NCBI GenBank assembly: GCA_964554105.1
Contig: CAZKNF010000031.1
Coordinates: 1 to 41,025, forward strand
Reading direction: 5' to 3'
Length of the DNA: 41,025 nucleotides
Origin: CAZKNF01 sp964554105
GTDB lineage: Bacteria > Bacteroidota > Rhodothermia > Rhodothermales > VXPQ01
Position 1 is the first letter of the stretch. Every line of letters begins with the position of its first letter. A model generated the notes under the pieces. That model was given only the letters and a program-made list of their open reading frames with translations, searched no databases and was not told where the DNA came from. This document shows, one piece after another, positions 35,016 through 41,025 of this stretch. The position numbers and the translations under genes are program-made.

Positions 35016-36485
35016 ATGCGTCTCAAAATCTCGTCGATATGTACGTTGATCCAGTGTCTGACATGCTTGGCCGCAAGCGCCCAGACGGCTGACGATCCCG
35101 ACGTCTTCGTACGCGCGGCGTCCCTTTCCAATTCGGGCGCCTATGCCGCGGTTGTCGAACTCCTGGAACCATTTGTGGACCAGCATCCGTCCTCCGCTGA
35201 GGCATGGCTTCTTCTTGCGGAGCACCAATACTGGAGCAAGGATGTCACCGAGGCTCGGAGTACGTATACAAAGGCCCTCCGTCACCACCCAGCCAATCCT
35301 GATCTCCTGCTCTCGTTCGCGGCATTTCTTATGGAAAATCATGAACCGGGCGAAGCGCGACGGATCCTCCTACCGATCGGATCTGACAATGCCGATGCCG
35401 AGCACATCCGGGGAACACTAGCCTGGTGGTCCGGAGATTTGACCAGGGCTGCCCGCCATTTCAAGAACGCCGTAATGGCGAACTCAGACCACGTTGAAGC
35501 TGCATCCGCGCTTGCATCCATCAGAGAAGACGCGCGGCCATGGGTACGCTTAGTTGGGGAGGGCGGCACTGATAGCCAGCCTCTTTCGACGAACGGCGTT
35601 TTTGCTGAAGCCGGATTCTTCATCACGCCGCTGCAGACGATCAGCGCCGACGTGAATCACACTCGCTTTATGACAGAGAACTCAGTACGTCCTTTCACAC
35701 TAGCAAATGGGAAGATCCGAGGTTTTGTGCCAATTGCGAGGCTGGAGACTGAGATCGCAGCGGGCATCATCTCCCGTTCGGAAAGCACCGATTGGACAGT
35801 ACGGCTCAATGCAGGCGTCCGGCTGCCTTTCGGTCTTCGTGCAGGCGCACAGTGGGAGCGAATGCCTTACCTCTATACAGTGGCCAGCATCTCCGAGCAT
35901 GTGATGACCAGAGCGATGCAGGTGAACGTTTCTATCGATCAGTCCGGCTGGCTCGGCGATGCGGGTGTGATGCGCGAGCACTTTGCGGACAAGAATACGA
36001 AAGGAGCGGTCTACGGCTGGCTGATCGCCCCGCTACTTCAGAGGCGGCGAGTCACATTCGGCGCGGGCTATGCTTACAATTATCAGAACACGGCCGAGCA
36101 CCGCTTTGCGCCGATGCTGGCGGCGGCGCCGCGTCCCGGACAGCCGGCGACCTGGCAAGGGCACTACGATCCATACTACACGCCACTGAACCAGCAGACC
36201 CACAGCGCAACGGGCAACATCTTGCTGCGTCCGTCGCGCTTCTTGACCGTGCGCGCGAACGGATCGTACGGCTTTTCTGGTACGGAGGACACACCCTTCG
36301 TCTATCTCGCCGGCCGCGCGCCGATGACGGGCGTCTACAACCACACGATCCACCCGTGGAACGTTCGAGGCAGCATTGCGGCCGCGGTCACGCGTACGAC
36401 AACAATCTACCTTGAAGGCTCGCACATGGCCACGACATGGTATGACGCTTCCACGGTCGGGCTATCCCTTTACGTCCGCCTATGA
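35016..36485 (+). CDS. TPR plus outer-membrane beta-barrel protein, putative exopolysaccharide exporter
   Basis: This 489-residue protein has a signal peptide (1-22, ending SAQ), TPR-type helical repeats (~28-168; e.g. AEAWLLLAEHQYWSKDVTEA and NPDLLLSFAAFLMENHEPGEA) and a ~315-residue C-terminal region of alternating hydrophobic/polar strands ending in STVGLSLYVRL. The last part looks like an outer-membrane barrel of about 14-16 strands. The same order, TPR scaffold then barrel, occurs in BcsC (cellulose) and PgaA (PNAG), and a TPR/YaiO-like fusion is another possibility. It is the first gene of the four-gene operon and is followed 27 bp later by a GT2 synthase, which supports a polysaccharide export role. 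I do not recognise a specific family. Confidence 0.75.
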   Translation: MRLKISSICTLIQCLTCLAASAQTADDPDVFVRAASLSNSGAYAAVVELLEPFVDQHPSSAEAWLLLAEHQYWSKDVTEARSTYTKALRHHPANPDLLLSFAAFLMENHEPGEARRILLPIGSDNADAEHIRGTLAWWSGDLTRAARHFKNAVMANSDHVEAASALASIREDARPWVRLVGEGGTDSQPLSTNGVFAEAGFFITPLQTISADVNHTRFMTENSVRPFTLANGKIRGFVPIARLETEIAAGIISRSESTDWTVRLNAGVRLPFGLRAGAQWERMPYLYTVASISEHVMTRAMQVNVSIDQSGWLGDAGVMREHFADKNTKGAVYGWLIAPLLQRRRVTFGAGYAYNYQNTAEHRFAPMLAAAPRPGQPATWQGHYDPYYTPLNQQTHSATGNILLRPSRFLTVRANGSYGFSGTEDTPFVYLAGRAPMTGVYNHTIHPWNVRGSIAAAVTRTTTIYLEGSHMATTWYDASTVGLSLYVRL

Positions 36486-36512
36486 GGCGTAGCAGCCCGG
36501 AAAGCGCCTGAT

Positions 36513-38114
36513 ATGAGTACCTCTACTACTACGCTGCACATAGGAGCCGATGACCTCTGGGTCCATCGCCGTGCCGAGCCTGTCCGTACGAGAGAACGAT
36601 TCATTCTCCTCGTGCTCGTGGCGGCGGCATTCGGTGTTACGATCCTTCTGGCTGACTGGTGGTTCCGCGAGTCGCACGTAGCCGTGCTGCCGCTCTATGT
36701 GCTGCTGAGCCTCGCCTTCTGGTACGGCATAAGTCGCGTCGGAATCGGTTGGATCAACTTCGCCGCAATCAGGAGACCTGGGCATCGAGAGGCTCCGCCC
36801 GGCCTTCGCGTCGCGATCTTTACGACCAGCTCACCCGGAGAACCGACGGCAATGTTCGAGAAGACACTCGCTGCATGCGCACGCATCCGTTATCCACATA
36901 CGACTTACCTGCTCGACGACACGCGAGACCCGCGCTTCCGAAAACTCGCCGAGCGCCACGGTGCGGAATGGCTCGAGCTCGTCGACCTGCCTGGGGCGAA
37001 AGCCGGAAAAATTAATCGTGCCCTTGAGCTGACGGACGAGGAGTTCATCCTCGTGCTGGATCCGGATCACGTGCCTTTCCCCAATATCCTGGACCGCGTG
37101 CTCGGACAATTCGACGATTCTGCGATCGGCTTCGTTCAGGTGAGCCAGGCGTATTATAATCACGACCGCAGCTTCGTCGCGCGGGCCGCTGCCGAACAGA
37201 CGTACCAGTTTTACGGTCCGACACAGATGGGACTCTTCGGCCATGGAGGCTGTGTGGCCATTGGTGCCAACTGCACCTTTCGCCGAAAGGCGCTCGAGTC
37301 GATCGGCGGACACGGCATCGGACTGGCCGAGGACCTGGTAACTTCCATCCGGCTGCATGCAGAAGGATGGGGATCTGTATACGTGCCGGAAATCGTTAGT
37401 CGTGGCCTCGTGCCGGAGGACCTCGGTTCATTCTACAAGCAGCAGCTCAAGTGGTCGAGAGGTGTCTATGAGGTGGCCTTCTCAGAGCTGCCGCGGCTGT
37501 TCCGGCGCTTGACATGGCGCCAGCGGCTCTCTTACGCCTCCATCGGTACGTATTACTTGTTCGGGATGACCACGCTCGTGTACCTGATCATACCGTACCT
37601 ATACCTGTGGACCGGCATCCAGCCGGCCTCGATGCACTTCCCTGAATTCATTGCCAAAGCAGGTCCGGTAGCGCTGTTCGGTGTCGGGATCTATCTCTAC
37701 ACCCAGCGCTGGCTCTGTCAACCCTCGGTAGAGAGTGGTTTCCACTGGAGGGGTATGATTCTGAAGATTGCATGTTGGCCGATTGTTCTTGCCGGCACGT
37801 TGCTGGCGGTTATCCGCGCAAACGTCCCTTATATCCCGACGGCGAAGGAAGCTGCCGCCGGACACTTTTGGAGGCTTGCCGCTCCTCACGTTGCGCTGAT
37901 TGCCCTGTTTATTGCGACCACGGGATGCGTGATCGTGCAACGCCTCGCAGTCGTGCCGGAAATAGAGCTCATGCTGACAAGTGAGGCCGTCTGGGGGATG
38001 ATCTTCTTCGCGGGTATCGCGGTCTTGACAGCAGGCGGCGCGATTTATGCTTCATGGAGCTCGCGCAAGGTGCCGCCCGGGCAAGCCTGGGACGAGATCA
38101 CTCCTTACCAATAG
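36513..38114 (+). CDS. Cellulose-synthase-like GT2 membrane glycosyltransferase
   Basis: This 533-residue polysaccharide synthase has two N-terminal TM segments (~29-48, 58-76), a cytoplasmic GT-A domain and about five C-terminal TM segments (~342-372, 383-400, 424-443, 455-475, 490-510). The processive GT2 motifs are in order: LLDD (D135, D136), KAGKIN (163-168), DPD (183-185), AED (272-274; a TED variant) and QQLKW (310-314; QxxRW with Lys for Arg). BcsA-type enzymes usually run longer and carry a C-terminal PilZ c-di-GMP domain; none is present here. The product polymer is unknown. It sits between an outer-membrane exporter and a GH26 hydrolase, the layout of a synthase-dependent secretion system. 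Confidence 0.9.
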   Translation: MSTSTTTLHIGADDLWVHRRAEPVRTRERFILLVLVAAAFGVTILLADWWFRESHVAVLPLYVLLSLAFWYGISRVGIGWINFAAIRRPGHREAPPGLRVAIFTTSSPGEPTAMFEKTLAACARIRYPHTTYLLDDTRDPRFRKLAERHGAEWLELVDLPGAKAGKINRALELTDEEFILVLDPDHVPFPNILDRVLGQFDDSAIGFVQVSQAYYNHDRSFVARAAAEQTYQFYGPTQMGLFGHGGCVAIGANCTFRRKALESIGGHGIGLAEDLVTSIRLHAEGWGSVYVPEIVSRGLVPEDLGSFYKQQLKWSRGVYEVAFSELPRLFRRLTWRQRLSYASIGTYYLFGMTTLVYLIIPYLYLWTGIQPASMHFPEFIAKAGPVALFGVGIYLYTQRWLCQPSVESGFHWRGMILKIACWPIVLAGTLLAVIRANVPYIPTAKEAAAGHFWRLAAPHVALIALFIATTGCVIVQRLAVVPEIELMLTSEAVWGMIFFAGIAVLTAGGAIYASWSSRKVPPGQAWDEITPYQ

Positions 38115-38122
38115 TAATTACG

Positions 38123-39313
38123 ATGGGTAAGATCAACCGGGTTCTCTTCAGCGTAGGCCTCCTCACGGTGGCAACATTAAGCGTATTTGCCCTCACGTTC
38201 GTCGGCTCACGAGCACAGGGGCCGCTCGGGCGAGCGCTCGCAGATCTGGGAAATGTCGTGACCCGGACAGAGAGCCAGGTCGCCTTCCATCTGCGCGGCC
38301 CGGGAAGGGCGGCTGAGCTTCGTTGGTTTAATCGGATGCGAAGAGATAGAGATCGTCTTGCCGACCCCGAACACATGCTCATTGGAGCATACGATAAAAG
38401 ACTTCCGGCCTCCTTCGATGGCATTTTGCGCCTCGAGGAATCGCTCGAAAACCCGATGCCGCTCGTGCATCTGTTTACCGCTTGGGGAGATGAGCCCGAC
38501 CAGCGCTTTCCTCGCAAATTAGTTGAGACAATATGGGAAATCGGATCGGTGCCGATGATCACCTGGGAGCCGTGGCTCAGTACCTTCGATGGAAGCCGGC
38601 ACCGCCATCTCCCGCACCCGGATGAACGGGACCCCGGCGGAATGGCGGCGGTCGGACGAGGGGACTACGATTTCTACTTGCAGGAGTGGCTTAAAGAAGC
38701 TGCAGATTTCGGACATCCTATGTATGTCCGATTCGGGCACGAGATGAACGACTCATATCGCTATGCCTGGGGCCCACATAATAATCGCCCGGAAGAGTAC
38801 GTGGCTGCGTTTCGGCATGTCGTGGAGACAGCTCGTGCACATGGGGCCACAAACATCCTATGGGTTTGGTCGCCGCACATCGCCTATGATGATTTCGATG
38901 ATTACCACCCGGGAGACGATGTCGTAGACTGGATAGGCGCAACCGTCCTCAATTACGGCAACATCGCATATTGGTCGGAATGGTGGACGTTCGACGATAT
39001 TTTTACTCGCAAGTATGACCGACTCGCAGCCTACGGCAAGCCGATTATGATTGCGGAGATGGGCACGCTAATGGCCGGCGGAGAGCGGGCGCCGTGGTTC
39101 GAGCAGGCACTTACACGTCTTCCACAGCGCTTGCCGGAGGTGAAGGCGGTCGTTTTCTTCCACGACCATTCAGACGCTACAATCACGTACCAGGCGCTGA
39201 ACTGGGCCTTCGATAATGATACGACAGTAACGGCGACCATAAGGAGGGCCATCGATACATGGGACGGCTCGCTCGATGAGCCTGGTAATCAAACCAGCGA
39301 GGTCGACCTATAG
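38123..39313 (+). CDS. GH26-family glycoside hydrolase, membrane-anchored or exported
   Basis: This 396-residue protein is read from ATG 38123 (MGKINRVLFS), 8 nt after the GT2 stop; an earlier in-frame ATG at 38054 overlaps GT2 and lacks a signal sequence. The N-terminal hydrophobic segment (~6-28) is an anchor or signal. The (beta/alpha)8 catalytic domain has the GH26 acid/base E207 in YVRFGHEMND and the nucleophile E312 in IMIAEMG, plus MITWEPW and WVWSPH. GH26 members act on beta-mannan, beta-1,3-xylan or mixed-linkage beta-glucan. In this setting it probably edits or releases the nascent polymer, as BcsZ does for cellulose. It overlaps the next gene by 1 nt. Confidence 0.88.
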   Translation: MGKINRVLFSVGLLTVATLSVFALTFVGSRAQGPLGRALADLGNVVTRTESQVAFHLRGPGRAAELRWFNRMRRDRDRLADPEHMLIGAYDKRLPASFDGILRLEESLENPMPLVHLFTAWGDEPDQRFPRKLVETIWEIGSVPMITWEPWLSTFDGSRHRHLPHPDERDPGGMAAVGRGDYDFYLQEWLKEAADFGHPMYVRFGHEMNDSYRYAWGPHNNRPEEYVAAFRHVVETARAHGATNILWVWSPHIAYDDFDDYHPGDDVVDWIGATVLNYGNIAYWSEWWTFDDIFTRKYDRLAAYGKPIMIAEMGTLMAGGERAPWFEQALTRLPQRLPEVKAVVFFHDHSDATITYQALNWAFDNDTTVTATIRRAIDTWDGSLDEPGNQTSEVDL

Positions 39314-40626
39314 TGAAGCCTTCGATCAACTCGGTTCTCCTCTTGACTACTGTAGTCACCATTATCTTTTCGATTGGTGCACGCGCCCAGCCACTTCTCG
39401 ACGATGCCTCGGTTTTCGCGTCCGTTGCCGGACTGAATACTGTTCCCGATCATGGCGACGGCCTAGTTTCCTTCCTCGACTATCGTGACGGCGGCTACAG
39501 CATAATCGCAGTCGATGTCGCAACGAAGACCGAGCAGCAGTTGGAGAGGATTTTCTATGCCGAGCCCGTGGTCAGCTCCTTCGGTCGGCGCGTGGCCTGG
39601 ATCGGATATACACCGCTCGGACAACCGGACGTATATCTTCACGACGGCGCAGTAGGTGAAACGGCCCGAATCACGTCCGATGCCGATTTTCAGAACCATC
39701 CTGATCTTTCGGAAAACACGCTGGTTTGGCAGGACTATCGGAATGCCGAGAGCGACGGGATGAATGCCGACATCTACATGCACGACTTAGCATCGCAGAC
39801 GACCTCGCCCGTCACCATCCATCCCGCATACCAGGACCTTCCTCGAGTGCATGGCAATTGGGTCGTCTGGCAGGATTACCGCGACGCCGACTCCCTTCTG
39901 ACGACGGCGGACATCTACGCGTACGATCTTTCGTCGAACGAGAAACACCGGCTCACATCCGGCACCTTCTACCGCACGCATCCGGCGGTCTGGGAGGACC
40001 TCGTCGTCTGGGAAGACTACCGAAATGGAGCGAAAGGCGACATCTACCTGTACAACCTCTCGACAAACGAGGAGACGCCTATAAGCACGAACGATGCACA
40101 CCAGGGCTTTCCTTCCGTATATGGAGAGTGGATTCTCTGGCTCGATTACCGCAACGACGCGGAGCAAGGCGACCTTTATGGCTATAACCTGAATACACAG
40201 GAGGAATACGCGCTCGTGGTGCATTCCGCACATCAGGAAGCACCTCACATCTACAACAACCACGTTGTATGGCAGGATTACCGGAACGAACGTTTCGATC
40301 TTTTCGGCGGCACGATTCCGCCTCCCACGAGCGCAGCCGCAGGAGATATCGGCAACCTGCCGGACTTCAAGCTATCGGCCGCTCCAAATCCATTCGTGGA
40401 TTCCGTCACGTTCTTTCTGGCGGATGCGCGTGGAGGCTCTCTTAATCTGACGATCTATAACGCCGTTGGCAGGAAGGTATATCATCGAGAGATCGCCGCA
40501 GGTCAAGCTACGACGTCGTGGGGAGGTCTGGCTGATTCTGGCGCATCTGTGCCTGCCGGCGTCTATGTCGCAGTCGTCAGTGGGCAAGATCTGCAACTGC
40601 ATACCGTCATTTTTCGACACAAGTAG
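39313..40626 (+). CDS. Secreted seven-repeat beta-propeller with T9SS-like C-terminal domain
   Basis: This 437-residue protein starts at GTG 39313, the only start that keeps the signal peptide (1-26, ending ARA-QP). Seven repeats with a W/F-x-DYR-type core at about 54, 97, 139, 186, 233, 277 and 320 (e.g. VVWQDYRD, VVWEDYRN, ILWLDYRN) alternate with DIYxYDL strands, suggesting a TolB-like seven-bladed propeller. From ~353 a domain with AAPNPFVDSV, LTIYNAVGRKVY and VPAGVYVAVV matches the type IX secretion sorting tail (or a FlgD-like Ig domain). It is thus likely a cell-surface or secreted component. Translation is coupled to the GH26 gene (TAGTG). Confidence 0.85.
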   Translation: MKPSINSVLLLTTVVTIIFSIGARAQPLLDDASVFASVAGLNTVPDHGDGLVSFLDYRDGGYSIIAVDVATKTEQQLERIFYAEPVVSSFGRRVAWIGYTPLGQPDVYLHDGAVGETARITSDADFQNHPDLSENTLVWQDYRNAESDGMNADIYMHDLASQTTSPVTIHPAYQDLPRVHGNWVVWQDYRDADSLLTTADIYAYDLSSNEKHRLTSGTFYRTHPAVWEDLVVWEDYRNGAKGDIYLYNLSTNEETPISTNDAHQGFPSVYGEWILWLDYRNDAEQGDLYGYNLNTQEEYALVVHSAHQEAPHIYNNHVVWQDYRNERFDLFGGTIPPPTSAAAGDIGNLPDFKLSAAPNPFVDSVTFFLADARGGSLNLTIYNAVGRKVYHREIAAGQATTSWGGLADSGASVPAGVYVAVVSGQDLQLHTVIFRHK

Positions 40627-40890
40627 GACACGGCGGCTTACGCTTTACTCTCGGGCGGATCGCGACTTTTTTCGCGGATCGCGCGAATGAGGCAGTAACG
40701 CGAACCAGAACCATGCTATGAAGAATAGGCTTGGCCACTCCTGCCTTCTGTGGTCGTGCTCTGGCAGATTTCCATCGGCGAGAGCGTATTCATGCTAGCG
40801 CATGGATTTGCAGAGCATTCGCGCAGCGTCTTGGACCCGAGCAGATTGGTCGAAGGTGTGCGCGACAGCGCACAGTCTCAGACCAGCAAG
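40627..40890. other. Intergenic region after the polysaccharide operon
   Basis: No credible gene is seen. Near 40655-40688 the string CGCGGATCGCG and a TCGCG/CGCGA pair around a T-rich loop could act as a weak 3' end. Otherwise nothing is recognised until the terminator at 40891. Confidence 0.5.
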
Positions 40891-40917
40891 AAAAACGCCC
40901 CCTATGGGGCGATTTTT
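40891..40917 (-). terminator. Bidirectional terminator between the operon and tRNA-Cys
   Basis: CGCCCC (40896-40901) and GGGGCG (40906-40911) enclose CTAT, with AAAAA before and ATTTTT after the stem. The same structure can end both the minus-strand tRNA-Cys transcript and plus-strand transcription from the polysaccharide operon. Confidence 0.9.
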
Positions 40918-40974
40918 CGACGCGCCTGGCGAGGCACAGGTCCTCCGTGTGGACGAAAGCACCCACTTTTGAGA

Positions 40975-41025
40975 TGGAGGTGACGGGCGGATTCGAACCG
41001 CCGTACAAGGTTTTGCAGACCTTTG
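40975..41025 (-). tRNA. tRNA-Cys (GCA), 3' part
   Basis: Minus strand: anticodon loop CTGCAAA (anticodon GCA) with stem AAGGT/ACCTT, T-arm GGCGG-TTCGAAT-CCGCC, acceptor 3' strand CGTCACC, discriminator U and encoded CCA (40975-40977). U73 fits Cys identity. The 5' half lies beyond the window. Confidence 0.9.

Overview
The window looks like a chromosomal segment of a Bacteroidota/Rhodothermota-type bacterium (Rhodothermales/Salinibacter relatives are the best guess). The evidence is the gene order plsX-fabH-fabD-fabG next to rpmF and a DUF177 gene, rplM-rpsI-rpsB-tsf-pyrH-frr, yicC-gmk-rpoZ(short omega)-coaBC, a C-terminal type IX secretion-like tail, and a moderately high GC content. A run of 100 N inside a transporter gene shows that the sequence is a draft scaffold. 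Placement rests on gene content only; no 16S gene is present.

Layout. 1-5.1 kb (all minus strand): the start of a poly-HAMP signalling protein with exact 276-bp internal repeats, a TreT-like trehalose synthase, and a DEAD-box RNA helicase. 5.3-10.0 kb (minus): a fatty-acid/phospholipid cluster (DUF177, rpmF, plsX, fabH, fabD, fabG). 10.04-10.88 kb: an 832-bp divergent region upstream of dnaA with two consensus DnaA boxes, a strong sigma70-like promoter and a 16-bp-arm hairpin; it is a candidate oriC and/or a small RNA locus. 10.9-13.7 kb: dnaA and dnaN. 13.75-15.6 kb (minus): an ECF-like sigma factor and a one-TM partner protein. 15.9-26.3 kb (plus): core housekeeping genes (rplM, rpsI, rpsB, tsf, pyrH, frr, tRNA-Ser, yicC, gmk, rpoZ, coaBC, a family-4 uracil-DNA glycosylase, dnaB).

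26.4-34.5 kb is accessory: a gluconolactonase-like lipoprotein divergent from a Tat-exported Gfo/Idh/MocA oxidoreductase, a dodecin, a 1091-residue zinc ribbon-cyclase-AAA-TPR regulator, an MFS transporter broken by the assembly gap, and a two-CBS-domain protein.

35.0-40.6 kb holds the most interesting unit, a tight four-gene plus-strand operon: a TPR plus outer-membrane beta-barrel protein, a cellulose-synthase-like GT2 membrane glycosyltransferase, a GH26 glycoside hydrolase and a seven-repeat beta-propeller with a T9SS-like C-terminal domain. Together these resemble a minimal synthase-dependent exopolysaccharide production and export system (synthase, periplasmic hydrolase, outer-membrane exporter, surface protein) that lacks the usual PilZ/c-di-GMP and BcsB-like parts. 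A bidirectional terminator and the 3' part of a tRNA-Cys close the window. A second notable observation is the uracil-DNA glycosylase, which keeps its active-site motifs but has lost all four Fe-S cluster cysteines.
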